Below, in pieces: positions 1 through 7,378 of a DNA stretch of 64,000 bases. Origin of the DNA: Kribbella sp. ALI-6-A (lineage in GTDB: Bacteria; Actinomycetota; Actinomycetes; Propionibacteriales; Kribbellaceae). The first letter of the stretch is position 1, and every line of letters begins with the position of its first letter. Location of the stretch: positions 558,001 through 622,000 of the forward strand of contig NZ_MTQN01000012.1 of NCBI RefSeq assembly GCF_001984195.1, given 5' to 3'. The notes beneath the pieces were generated by a model. That model searched no databases, was not told the origin of the DNA, and worked only from the letters and a program-made list of their open reading frames with translations. A program made the position numbers and the translations under genes.

Positions 1-488
1 CACTGCCAGCTGAGCTGGTCGACCAGTACGCCGCCGGCCACCACCCCGAGGGTGCCGCCGAGCCCGGCCAGGCCGCCCCAGACGCCCATCGCGATGTTGC
101 GTTCGCGGCCGTGCGCGAAGGTCATCGTGAGGATCGCGAGCGCAGCCGGGGAGAGCAGAGCACCGCCGAGCCCCTGGACCGCGCGGGCCCCGATCAGGAA
201 GCCGGGCGACGTCGCCAGCCCGGCGATCAGCGAGGTGACGCCGAACAGCAGCAGTCCGGCGACGAAGACCCGGCGCGGACCGAGCAGGTCGGCCATCCGC
301 CCGCCGAGCAGCAGGAAACCGCCGAAGAGCAGGGTGTAGGCGCTGATCACCCACTGCAGGGAGTCGGGCGAGAAGCCCAGATCGGCCTGGATGTCGGGCA
401 GCGCGACGTTCACGATCGTGACGTCGAGCACCACGATGAACTGCGCCAGGGCGAGCACCGCCAGGGTGGCCCAAGGACTGCGTCGCAT
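1..488 (-). CDS. MFS drug-efflux transporter, DHA2/EmrB-QacA type (3' part missing)
   Basis: This is the N-terminal 162 codons of a multidrug efflux permease, cut by the left edge of the window. Reading on the minus strand from ATG at 488, the protein starts MRRSPWATLAVLALAQFIVV and then LDVTIVNVALP, the usual first helix of 14-helix proton-driven exporters of the EmrB/QacA group. Further on, GGRMADLLGPRR (motif A type loop) and GGLAGLGGTLGVVAGG (motif C of drug/proton antiporters) are visible. It is divergent from a TetR gene starting 85 bp away, so it is probably that repressor's target. The substrate cannot be told from sequence. The family is clear; the C-terminal half is not seen. Confidence 0.9.
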   Translation of the reverse strand, partial: MRRSPWATLAVLALAQFIVVLDVTIVNVALPDIQADLGFSPDSLQWVISAYTLLFGGFLLLGGRMADLLGPRRVFVAGLLLFGVTSLIAGLATSPGFLIGARAVQGLGGALLSPAALAILTMTFAHGRERNIAMGVWGGLAGLGGTLGVVAGGVLVDQLSWQ

Positions 489-504
489 GGCGACTACCTC
501 ACAA

Positions 505-566
505 GTCTACGTTGTATGTATACGTCGTAAGCGGACGCCGTAAACGTACGGTCTACGGTGTAAACT
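505..566. promoter_or_regulatory. Putative TetR operator region between divergent efflux and repressor genes
   Basis: The 85-bp divergent gap is AT-richer than its surroundings and holds a 12-bp direct repeat differing at one base: GTCTACGTTGTA at 505-516 and GTCTACGGTGTA at 551-562. Between and overlapping them lies an imperfect palindrome centred on CGTACG (540-556, GTA..CGTACG..TAC). A possible -10 box TAAACT at 561-566 would start transcription at about the repressor ATG at 574, so the repressor mRNA may be leaderless; no Shine-Dalgarno is visible. Operator function is inferred from position. Confidence 0.5.
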
Positions 567-573
567 TGTCAAT

Positions 574-1254
574 ATGCCCACGCTCAGCAAGGAGAGTTCG
601 CGGCGGCTCGACCCGGCCAAGGTCGTCGACAGCGCGTTGCAGGTCGCCGACACCGAAGGGCTCGACGCGGTCACCCTTCGGCGGATCGCGCAGCTGCACG
701 ACGTCACGCCGATGGCGCTCTACCGGCACTTCAGCGACAAGAGCGAGCTGCTGGCCGCGCTCGGCGACCGGCTGCTCGCCGACATCCGCCTGCCGGAGCC
801 GTCGGACCGGCCGTGGGACGACCGGCTGCGCGAGATGCTGACCGCCTTCGTCGATGCCCTGCGGCCGCATCCGAGGGTCGCCGGACTGACGTTGACCCGG
901 ATCCTGATCGCTGAGCCCGGCCTGGAGCTGGGCGAGCGGACGATGGAGCTGCTCGTCGAGGGCGGCTTCGAGCCGAACTTCGCGGCCGAGGTCGGGCGCC
1001 AGTCGATCTGCACGCTGATCACGCTGGTCACCGCCGAGCCCGGCGCCGGCGAGAGTCCCGAACCGGCCGCGCGCGAGCAGTCCCTGCGACTGAAGCGCGC
1101 CGCGCTCGGCGCTCTCGATCCGAAGCGCTATCCCCTGATCACCAGCACCGCGGATACCCTGATCTGCCCGACCTCCACCGACCAGTACTACGCCCTCGGC
1201 ATCGACCTGGTCGTCGCCGGCATCCGTGGCGTACTGACCACTCAGGACTCATGA
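574..1254 (+). CDS. TetR/AcrR family transcriptional regulator
   Basis: DNA-binding repressor of 226 residues, a normal TetR length. The N-terminal helix-turn-helix is clear at about residues 35-53 (TLRRIAQLHDVTPMALYRHF), preceded by the usual helix AKVVDSALQVADTEG. The C-terminal ligand-binding part is not distinctive. It is divergent from the efflux pump at 1-488 and overlaps the following acetyltransferase gene by ATGA, so regulator and acetyltransferase are probably one transcript. The likely role is autoregulation and ligand-induced release of the efflux gene; the ligand is unknown. ATG at 574 was chosen because the helix before the HTH begins just after it. Confidence 0.92.
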   Translation: MPTLSKESSRRLDPAKVVDSALQVADTEGLDAVTLRRIAQLHDVTPMALYRHFSDKSELLAALGDRLLADIRLPEPSDRPWDDRLREMLTAFVDALRPHPRVAGLTLTRILIAEPGLELGERTMELLVEGGFEPNFAAEVGRQSICTLITLVTAEPGAGESPEPAAREQSLRLKRAALGALDPKRYPLITSTADTLICPTSTDQYYALGIDLVVAGIRGVLTTQDS

Positions 1255-1829
1255 CCACCTCCACGCTGACCTACCTCGAACAGACCAGTCCCGCGGACCT
1301 GCGCCCGGCGAAGGAGCCGCAGGAGCCGGTCGACGTCAGACGAGTCGAGGAGGTCTCGCCGGAGTTCGCCCGGTTCCTCTACGCCTCGGTCGGCGGCGAC
1401 TGGCACTGGACCGAGAAGCTCACCTGGACCTGGGACCGCTGGATCGAGCACCTGACCCGCCCGGCCTTCGAGACCTGGGTCGCGTACGCCGGCGGCGTAC
1501 CGGCCGGCTACATCGCGCTGAAGGGCGAGGGCAGCGAGATCGAGGTCGAGAACTTCGGGCTGCTCCCCGGCTTCTTCGGCCGGGGCATCGGCGGGCATCT
1601 GCTCACCGTCGGGCTGCAGCAGGCCTGGTCGTTCCCGGCGCGGCACCCCGAGCTCAGCGAGGTCACTCGCGTCTGGCTGCACACCAACACCCTCGACGGT
1701 CCCAACGCACTGGCGAACTACAAGGCCCGCGGCATGCGGCCCTACAAGACAGAGCAGGAAGAGCGCCCGGACGCCGATGGACCGCCGCCGGGTCCGTGGC
1801 CAGGGGCCAACCGTTCAGCTGCTCGGTGA
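1251..1829 (+). CDS. GNAT family N-acetyltransferase
   Basis: Acetyl-CoA dependent acetyltransferase of 192 residues. The CoA pyrophosphate loop (motif A) is at residues 102-115, FGLLPGFFGRGIGG, of the Q/RxxGxG/A type, and WLHTNTLDGPNALANYKARG matches the late strand and helix where GNAT proteins bind CoA. The C-terminal tail is proline- and glycine-rich with no obvious fold. The ATG overlaps the TetR stop (ATGA), indicating translational coupling. With an efflux pump next door, drug modification is possible, but the substrate cannot be inferred. A GC hairpin at 1915-1947 follows. Confidence 0.88.
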   Translation: MTTSTLTYLEQTSPADLRPAKEPQEPVDVRRVEEVSPEFARFLYASVGGDWHWTEKLTWTWDRWIEHLTRPAFETWVAYAGGVPAGYIALKGEGSEIEVENFGLLPGFFGRGIGGHLLTVGLQQAWSFPARHPELSEVTRVWLHTNTLDGPNALANYKARGMRPYKTEQEERPDADGPPPGPWPGANRSAAR

Positions 1830-1914
1830 GCTCGGCGAGCTGATCGGCCAGGACCAGCGGCCGGTCGGCAGACAGTCCGGCGGGCGGACGGTCTGACCCG
1901 AGCAGACGACTTCC

Positions 1915-1947
1915 GACGGCAGGGCACCCGCGAGGGTCCCTGCCGTC
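1915..1947. terminator. Bidirectional hairpin terminator
   Basis: Perfect 10-bp stem GACGGCAGGG / CCCTGCCGTC. After a single bulged C the stem continues with ACCC/GGGT closed by a GCGA tetraloop. It lies between the 3' ends of the convergent acetyltransferase and YciI-like genes. There is no U-tract, as is common in actinobacteria. Confidence 0.75.
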
Positions 1948-1959
1948 CGTCGTCGCAGC

Positions 1960-2322
1960 TCAGTTGCCGAGCTCGAAGACCACCTCGCGGACCTCGACGC
2001 CGAGGCCCTCGATCCCGGCGTCCGGGATCATCGCCGCCAGTTCCTCGGCCCGCTCGCGGGACGCGCAGTCCAGCAGGTAGTAGCCGGCCAGGAACTCCTT
2101 CGCCTCCACGAAGGGCCCGTCCGTCACGGCCGGTACGCCGTCGCGGACCTTGACCACCGAGGACTTGGCCGGCTCGGCCAGCGCGACCGTGCTGTGGAAC
2201 TCACCGGACTCCTGCACGGTCGCCAGGAACTTCTCGTGCCCGCTGAAGATCGCCTGCTGCTCGGCCTCGGTCAGGGCGTTCAGCACGTCGGGATTGATGT
2301 TCAGCACCACCAGGTACTTCAC
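1960..2322 (-). CDS. YciI-like (YCII-related/DGPF) protein
   Basis: Small cytosolic protein of 120 residues with the alpha-beta barrel YCII-related fold. The start MKYLVVLNINPDV and the central motif DGPFVEAKE (about residues 68-76) are typical of the family, and the conserved histidine in FSGHEKFL is present. Family members are mostly uncharacterised; some actinobacterial ones are encoded beside ECF sigma factors, but none is here. A ribosome site (GGAGA) precedes the ATG. It stands alone, converging on the GNAT gene. Function unknown. Confidence 0.85.
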   Translation of the reverse strand: MKYLVVLNINPDVLNALTEAEQQAIFSGHEKFLATVQESGEFHSTVALAEPAKSSVVKVRDGVPAVTDGPFVEAKEFLAGYYLLDCASRERAEELAAMIPDAGIEGLGVEVREVVFELGN

Positions 2323-2501
2323 GGTGTCTCCTCTGGTCCCGGCTCCCCCGATGGGAACCGCTCGTCATCAGTACGGAGCCGTCCCGTCCGTCTTGACATC
2401 GCGATGCTACGAACTCTGGCGGCCACTGAGGCGTTGTGGGACGGTGAGGTCTCGGAAAGCCGGTTGCCGGGGGGAACCGCGCACGGCTTGGGGGAGTGCT
2501 C

Positions 2502-4322
2502 ATGCGTCGCGTCGTTTTGTCCTGTCTGGTGCTTGTTGCCGCGGTTCTGGTTCCGGCCGGCCGGGCGCAGGCCGCCACCATCACCGTCACAACCACCGCG
2601 GACGTCGTCAACGGCGCCGACGGGTTGACCTCGCTGCGGGAGGCGGTCAGCGCGGCCAACGCGGCCGGCACTCCCACGACGATCACGCTCGCGCCGGCCG
2701 CGTCGTACGGGCTGAGTCTGTGTGGTGACGACGACACCAACGTCGCCGGCGACCTGGACAGTACGTCGGCGCAGCCGCTCACCCTCGACGGCAACGGGGC
2801 GACGATCGACCAGAACTGCGTCGGCGAACGCGTGCTCGACACGGTCGACTCGGATGGCTCGATCGCCTTGCAGGCAGTCGTTCTGACAGGCGGGGACGAC
2901 GTCGACGGGGCCGCGCTGCGCCACAACGGCGACGCCTCGCTCACCGGTGTCACGGTGACCGGCAACAACGCCGGAGCCGGCCGAGTGCTTGCCAGCCCGC
3001 TCGGTGGCGCAGTGCTCGACCTGACCGACTCCACCATTCACGCCAACACCGGTACGGGCGTCGGGCTGTCGCTCGGCACCGTGCACGTCACCGGGACGAC
3101 CATCTCGAACAACACCGGTCGCGGAGTCGGTCTGACCGACGGAGCCCTGACGGTGACCGGGTCGACGATCAGCGGCAACGGCAGTGACGGCGTACGGACG
3201 ACTGGGCAGGGATCTGGGCTGTTCGCTCTCACCGGTACGACGGTGCACAACAACGGTGGCACCGGCGTCATCTGCTCGGCCTGCGGCGACCTCACCATCA
3301 CCGGCTCGACCATCACCCACAACCACCCGGCGGGAACGAGTCAGGGCGGCGGCGTACAGGTGCTGTTCGACCAGGACGAACCTGACGACCAGCCGGTCGT
3401 GACGGTGACCGAGTCGACGATCTCCGGCAACTCCCGGACCGGTGCGGGCGGCGGCCTCGCCACCGGCATCATCGAGAACAGCGGCGGCCCTCCCCCGGCG
3501 CAGATCGTGGTCGTCCGCTCCACCATCAGCGGCAACTCGGCCGCCGGTGTCGCGGACAGCCAGGGCGGCGGCATCGCCGCGCTGACCGGCGAGGTGCGGG
3601 TCGACAACTCGACTGTGACGGGCAACAGCGCCGACGCGGCGGGCGGCGGCATCTACACGCTCGAGCACGACGTACATCTGCGCCACGCAACGGTTTCCGG
3701 CAACACCGCGGGCGGCGTGGGACGCAACGTCGCCACCAATGCCGGGCTGCACACCTTCGGCTCGATCCTGGCCGGCGGTACCGGCTCCAGCGACTGCGGC
3801 ATCGAGCTGGCGACCACTTCGACCGGCTACAACCTGGACGGCGACGGCAGCTGCTCACTGGCCGGTCCGGGCGATCAAAGCAACGTCGGCAGTCCGCAGC
3901 TGGCCGCGCTGGCGAGCAACGGCGGTCCCACCCAGACCATGCTCCCGCTGGCCGGCTCACCGGCGAACGGACTGGTCCCGGCAGCCGCGTGCACTGTACT
4001 TACTACGGACCAGCGCGGAGTGGCTCGGCCACAGGGAACCAACTGCGAAGCGGGAGCTGCCGAAGTGGCCGAAGCGCCACCAGCTGTTGCCTGCACCCAG
4101 ACCGGTACGAACGGAAACGACCTGCTGATCGGTACGCCGGGCAACGACGTCCTGTGCGGCCTGAACGGCGACGACCTGTTGATCGGTGGCGGCGGCAAGG
4201 ACGTCCTGCGCGGCGGCAAGGGCAAGGACCTGCTGATCGGCGGGACCGGCCAGGACGTGCTCGACGGCGGGCCGGGAAAGGACCTCTGCCTCGGGATCGG
4301 AGACACCCGAATCTCCTGCTAG
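2502..4322 (+). CDS. Secreted CSLREA-type beta-helix protein with C-terminal RTX-like repeats
   Basis: Exported protein of about 606 residues. A signal peptide ends near AGRAQA. Next comes a CSLREA-type segment (DGLTSLREAVSAAN), then many short repeats with STISGN, TVTGN and TISNN patterns, typical of a right-handed parallel beta-helix. The final 65 residues carry glycine/aspartate nonapeptide-like repeats (GTPGNDVL, NGDDLLIGG, GKDVLRGG, GKDLLIGG), as in calcium-binding RTX domains. The ATG at 2502 has GGGGAG six bases upstream; a GTG at 2496 would add two residues. A wall or extracellular adhesin or polysaccharide-binding role is plausible but unproven. No dedicated type I exporter is adjacent, so export is probably by Sec. 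Confidence 0.85.
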   Translation: MRRVVLSCLVLVAAVLVPAGRAQAATITVTTTADVVNGADGLTSLREAVSAANAAGTPTTITLAPAASYGLSLCGDDDTNVAGDLDSTSAQPLTLDGNGATIDQNCVGERVLDTVDSDGSIALQAVVLTGGDDVDGAALRHNGDASLTGVTVTGNNAGAGRVLASPLGGAVLDLTDSTIHANTGTGVGLSLGTVHVTGTTISNNTGRGVGLTDGALTVTGSTISGNGSDGVRTTGQGSGLFALTGTTVHNNGGTGVICSACGDLTITGSTITHNHPAGTSQGGGVQVLFDQDEPDDQPVVTVTESTISGNSRTGAGGGLATGIIENSGGPPPAQIVVVRSTISGNSAAGVADSQGGGIAALTGEVRVDNSTVTGNSADAAGGGIYTLEHDVHLRHATVSGNTAGGVGRNVATNAGLHTFGSILAGGTGSSDCGIELATTSTGYNLDGDGSCSLAGPGDQSNVGSPQLAALASNGGPTQTMLPLAGSPANGLVPAAACTVLTTDQRGVARPQGTNCEAGAAEVAEAPPAVACTQTGTNGNDLLIGTPGNDVLCGLNGDDLLIGGGGKDVLRGGKGKDLLIGGTGQDVLDGGPGKDLCLGIGDTRISC

Positions 4323-4340
4323 AGCGATAGATTCGGGCCC

Positions 4341-5309
4341 ATGCTGACCCTTGACGACGTACTGGCCGCGGCGGACCGGATCGAAGGGGCGGCGCACCGG
4401 ACGCCGGTGCTGACATCGCGCACGCTGAACGAGCGGGTCGGCGCCGAGGTGTTCCTCAAGGCGGAGAACTTCCAGCGGATCGGGGCGTTCAAGTTCCGCG
4501 GCGCCTGCAACGCGGTCAGCCGGTTGACCGCGGCCGAACGCGCACGCGGCGTCGCGGCGTACTCGTCCGGGAACCACGCCCAGGCCGTCGCGCTCGCGGC
4601 CGCGCTGGCCGGGACGCGCGCGGTGATCCTGATGCCGGCCGACGCGCCGCCGACGAAGGTCGCGGCCACCGAGGGGTACGGCGCGGAGGTGGTCCGCTAC
4701 GACCGCTACACCGAGGACCGGGCGGCGCTGGCGGCGAAGCTGTCGCAGGATCGCGGGCTGACGCTGATTCCGCCGTACGACCACTACGACGTGATGGCCG
4801 GGCAGGGCACGGTGGCGCTCGAGTTGATCCGGGAGGTCGGCCCGCTCGGCGCGCTGCTCGTCCCGGTCGGGGGTGGCGGGCTGATGGCCGGCTGTGCGAC
4901 CGCCGCGACCGCGTTGTCGCCCGGCATCCGGATGATCGGCGTCGAGCCGGCCGCGGGCGACGACCACGCCCGCTCGCTGGCCGCCGGGCACCGGGTCGAG
5001 ATCGAGGTGCCGCGCACGATCGCCGACGGGCAAGCGATCTCGTCGCCGGGCGAGCTGACCTTCGCGGTGAACCAGCGGCTGGTCGAGGCGTTCTCGCTGG
5101 TGTCCGACGACGAGATCCGGGCGGCGATGGCGTTCGCCTTCGAGCGACTGAAGATCGTGCTCGAGCCGAGCGGTGCGAGCGCCCTGGCGGCACTGCTGGC
5201 GGGCCGCGTCGAGGACCTCCCGGACCGCGTCGGTGTCGTGCTGTCCGGCGGCAACGTGGGCCTGCAGAGGTTCCAGGAACTGCTCGGCGAAGGGCAGCCT
5301 GAGCACTGA
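4341..5309 (+). CDS. PLP-dependent threonine/serine dehydratase-like enzyme
   Basis: Fold-type II PLP enzyme of 322 residues, a single catalytic domain without the regulatory ACT domain of biosynthetic IlvA. The PLP lysine is K51 in the motif FKFRGACNA. SSGNHAQA (about 75-82) and the phosphate-binding glycine loop VGGGGLMAG (about 173-181) follow, and SGGNVG is near the end. The size and motifs fit catabolic threonine/serine ammonia-lyase, serine racemase or threo-3-hydroxyaspartate dehydratase, which cannot be separated by eye. It begins 18 bp after the beta-helix gene, without functional connection. The 3' end is followed by CRP-type boxes that belong to the next gene or to this gene's terminator region. 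Confidence 0.88.
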   Translation: MLTLDDVLAAADRIEGAAHRTPVLTSRTLNERVGAEVFLKAENFQRIGAFKFRGACNAVSRLTAAERARGVAAYSSGNHAQAVALAAALAGTRAVILMPADAPPTKVAATEGYGAEVVRYDRYTEDRAALAAKLSQDRGLTLIPPYDHYDVMAGQGTVALELIREVGPLGALLVPVGGGGLMAGCATAATALSPGIRMIGVEPAAGDDHARSLAAGHRVEIEVPRTIADGQAISSPGELTFAVNQRLVEAFSLVSDDEIRAAMAFAFERLKIVLEPSGASALAALLAGRVEDLPDRVGVVLSGGNVGLQRFQELLGEGQPEH

Positions 5310-5310
5310 C

Positions 5311-5326
5311 TGTGCGCGTTGTCACA
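5311..5326. promoter_or_regulatory. CRP/cAMP-receptor-type box 1
   Basis: TGTGC-GCGTTG-TCACA matches the CRP consensus TGTGA-N6-TCACA at nine of ten positions. It lies 2 bp after the dehydratase stop and 32 bp (centre to centre, about three helical turns) upstream of a second, perfect box. Confidence 0.6.
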
Positions 5327-5342
5327 CAGAGCAACTTCGTAC

Positions 5343-5358
5343 TGTGACGCAGGTCACA
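5343..5358. promoter_or_regulatory. CRP/cAMP-receptor-type box 2 (perfect consensus)
   Basis: TGTGA-CGCAGG-TCACA is an exact palindromic CRP consensus with the correct 6-bp spacer. It is upstream of the c-di-AMP riboswitch of the NlpC/P60 hydrolase gene. CRP control of resuscitation and cell-wall hydrolase genes is known in other actinobacteria (rpfA). The candidate -10 lies about 150 bp downstream, which is far for classical activation. Confidence 0.7.
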
Positions 5359-5437
5359 AAAACCGCTCTGCGGCCGCCTGAAAGCCGCTCAGACACGCTC
5401 AGGACACCTGATGTTCAGCCGAGGTTGCTGACCCGTC

Positions 5438-5471
5438 AGAGACCCACTGAGGGGCTTTCAGAAGGGTCTCT
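5438..5471 (+). terminator. Hairpin downstream of the dehydratase gene
   Basis: AGAGACCC (5438-5445) pairs with GGGTCTCT (5464-5471), and the loop contains a small CTGA/TCAG helix. The loop segment GGCTTTCAG (5453-5461) is also complementary to CTGAAAGCC at 5378-5386, so an alternative long-range pairing exists. Termination of readthrough before the riboswitch promoter is the simplest reading. Confidence 0.45.
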
Positions 5472-5485
5472 GTGGATTTGAGGGT

Positions 5486-5513
5486 TTGCGTCGTGACCGT
5501 CCTGTTATACAGT
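5486..5513 (+). promoter_or_regulatory. Candidate promoter for the riboswitch-NlpC/P60 transcript
   Basis: TTGCGT at 5486-5491 and TACAGT at 5508-5513, spaced 16 bp, resemble sigma-70-type boxes. The predicted start near 5520 leaves a leader that contains the whole riboswitch. Confidence 0.4.
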
Positions 5514-5555
5514 CGTCGGCGGTTCGACAAATACTTCGAACTGCATGTGTGTCAA

Positions 5556-5724
5556 CGCCGAGCCCTGCCAGGCACACATGTTCCCCTCGAACACCATGGC
5601 AGGGGTGGGGGACCCAGGATGTTGGGTCCCGGCTGTGAGTGGCCGGGTCCCTGGGGTGAAGTCCGCGGGAGCGGACCGGGCGATCGACTTCCAGCCCGAA
5701 CCCGACAGCTAACTCCGCAGGCGT
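5556..5724 (+). ncRNA. c-di-AMP riboswitch (ydaO-yuaA class)
   Basis: The leader carries the hallmark conserved blocks of the ydaO/yuaA class in order: CGCCGAGCCCTGCCAGG near 5557, GGGGGACCCAGGA with its partner TGGGTCC near 5608-5630, GGGGTGAAGTC near 5653, CAGCCCGAACCCGACAGCT near 5692, and AACTCCGCAGGCG at the 3' end. The class binds cyclic di-AMP and is known to precede resuscitation-factor and NlpC/P60 wall hydrolases in actinobacteria. The ribosome site GGGAG (5726-5730) follows immediately, so control of translation start or of transcript extension are both possible. In most members the ligand turns expression off. Confidence 0.92.
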
Positions 5725-5736
5725 CGGGAGACAACC

Positions 5737-6582
5737 ATGCCCGTCACTGTCCGACGGACAGCGCTTCTGCGCGCCGTCACCACGAGCGAATCCAGTACCC
5801 GGCCGACCGGACGGACGCTGGCCAAGCACCGCAAGACCAGCAAGTCCCCGGCCCCGCGGGCCGCGGCCGCCGTCCTCACGGTCGGCCTGGCCGTCTCCGG
5901 TGGAGCGGCGCTCACCGTCGTGGCCCCCGCCGACACCGCCCACGCGGGAACCTCGAAGACCACCTCGGCCGCCTGGGCCCGGGGCAACAAGCCGATCAGC
6001 ACCAAGCCGCTGCTGCGCTACGCCGACGCCGGCTCGGCCGTCCGCTACGTGCAGCGCTCGCTCGACGTCCCGGCCGGTGGCTGGTACGGCTCGGCGACCC
6101 GCACCGCGGTGGCGAACTTCCAGCGCCGGGTGGGCCTGCCCCGCACCGGCACCATGACCGTGAACACCTGGCGCTCGCTGTTCTACGCCGCCAACCACGG
6201 TCTGCTGCACCGTGGCTCCGGCAAGGCGACGACCTTCCAGGCCAAGGTGCTGCGTGAGGCCGCGAAGCTCAAGGGCACGCCGTACCGGTACGGCGGCACC
6301 ACCCCCAAGGGCTTCGACTGCTCCGGCTACACCGGCTACGTCTACAAGAAGGCCGGCAAGAAGCTGCCCCGCACTTCGCGCCAGCAGTACAGCGCCACCA
6401 AGCACCTGAGCCGCAAGGCCGCCAAGCCGGGCGACCTGGTGTTCTTCAAGAGCGGTGGCGGCGGCGTCTACCACGTCGGCATCTACGCCGGCAGCAACAT
6501 GCTGTGGCACGCCTCGAAGCCGGGCCGCCCGGTCGCGAAGGCGAAGATCTGGAGCTCGAACGTGGCCTTCGGCCGCGCCTGA
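5737..6582 (+). CDS. Secreted NlpC/P60 peptidoglycan endopeptidase with peptidoglycan-binding domain
   Basis: Exported cell-wall hydrolase of 281 residues. A long basic N-terminus leads into a hydrophobic stretch and a cleavage site near PADTAHA (about residue 70). A PG_binding_1 domain (about 88-150, RYADAGSAVRYVQRSLDV and FQRRVGLPRTG) precedes an NlpC/P60 domain (about 165-281). The catalytic cysteine is C195 in FDCSGYTGYVY, and the histidines are H246 (VYHVGIYAG) and H258. It should cut stem-peptide bonds in peptidoglycan. The start has GGGAG six bases upstream, directly after the c-di-AMP riboswitch. Expression is therefore likely tied to c-di-AMP level and possibly to CRP through the two upstream boxes. 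Confidence 0.95.
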   Translation: MPVTVRRTALLRAVTTSESSTRPTGRTLAKHRKTSKSPAPRAAAAVLTVGLAVSGGAALTVVAPADTAHAGTSKTTSAAWARGNKPISTKPLLRYADAGSAVRYVQRSLDVPAGGWYGSATRTAVANFQRRVGLPRTGTMTVNTWRSLFYAANHGLLHRGSGKATTFQAKVLREAAKLKGTPYRYGGTTPKGFDCSGYTGYVYKKAGKKLPRTSRQQYSATKHLSRKAAKPGDLVFFKSGGGGVYHVGIYAGSNMLWHASKPGRPVAKAKIWSSNVAFGRA

Positions 6583-6614
6583 GGCTCCAGGCCGGGTCAC
6601 TCCCGGTCCAGCCC

Positions 6615-6649
6615 GTCAGCGAGACCGGCCTCCCCCTCCGGTCGCTGAC
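6615..6649. terminator. Hairpin after the NlpC/P60 gene
   Basis: GTCAGCGA (6615-6622) pairs with TCGCTGAC (6642-6649), with an inner CCGG/CCGG helix after a GA bulge. It is the first of two hairpins before the convergent response-regulator gene. Confidence 0.65.
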
Positions 6650-6651
6650 CT

Positions 6652-6705
6652 GAAACCGGTCGTGCGTCGCCGCCCCCACCCCTCCGGCGGCGCACGGCCG
6701 GTTTC
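6652..6705. terminator. Long bidirectional hairpin terminator
   Basis: GAAACCGG (6652-6659) pairs with CCGGTTTC (6698-6705). The stem continues inward with CGTGCG/CGCACG and CGCCG/CGGCG, giving a very stable structure. It separates the NlpC/P60 gene from the oppositely oriented response regulator. Confidence 0.75.
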
Positions 6706-6721
6706 CTCTGTGTCCTGACTT

Positions 6722-7378
6722 CTACTGGTCCAGCAGTCCCGCGTCGTGGGCGAGGATCGCGACCTGGACGCGGTTGGTGGCGTTCAGCTTCACCAGCACC
6801 CGGGAAACGTGCGCCTTCACCGTCGCCTCGCTCATGAACAGCGTCTTGCCGATGTCGGCGTTCGACAGTCCGTGGGCGACCGCGGCCAGCACCTCGCGCT
6901 CGCGGTCGGTGAGCGCGGTCAGCCGCCTCCGCGCCTGCCGCTGCCGGTCGGTCCGCGGATCCGCCGCGAAGTGCCCGATCAGCCGCCGGGTCACCGCCGG
7001 CGACAGCATCGCCTCCCCGTCCGCGACCACGCGAACCGCCTGGACCAGCTCGCGCGGCGGGGTGTCCTTCAGCAGGAACCCGCTCGCTCCCGCCTGCAGG
7101 GCCCGGAACACGTAGTCGTCCAGGTCGAACGTGGTCAGCACGACCACCTTCGGCGGATCCGGCAGGGCCTGGATCTCGCGCGTCGCGGCCAGCCCGTCCA
7201 GCCGGGGCATCCGGATGTCCATCAAGACGACGTCCGGCTGGTGCTGCCGGACCATCGCGGCGGCGTCCGCGCCGTCCTCGGCCTCGGCGACCACCTCGAG
7301 GTCGTCGGCCGACTCCAGAATCATCTTCAGCCCGGCCCGGACCAGCGCCTCGTCGTCCACGATCAGCAGTCTTGTCAT
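6722..7378 (-). CDS. NarL/LuxR-family two-component response regulator
   Basis: Response regulator of 218 residues. The receiver domain has the acidic pair VDDE near the N-terminus and phospho-acceptor D54 in VLMDIRMPRLDG, followed by the conserved threonine and lysine (VVLTTFD, LLKDTPP). The C-terminal LuxR-type helix-turn-helix (about 152-212) reads LTDREREVLAAVAHGLSN and ISKTLF-like DIGKTLFMSEATVKAHVSR. It overlaps the upstream histidine kinase gene by four bases and is its partner. The divergent ABC transporter genes (8730-10472) are the likely target, as in many actinobacterial kinase-regulator-ABC modules. Confidence 0.95.
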   Translation of the reverse strand: MTRLLIVDDEALVRAGLKMILESADDLEVVAEAEDGADAAAMVRQHQPDVVLMDIRMPRLDGLAATREIQALPDPPKVVVLTTFDLDDYVFRALQAGASGFLLKDTPPRELVQAVRVVADGEAMLSPAVTRRLIGHFAADPRTDRQRQARRRLTALTDREREVLAAVAHGLSNADIGKTLFMSEATVKAHVSRVLVKLNATNRVQVAILAHDAGLLDQ

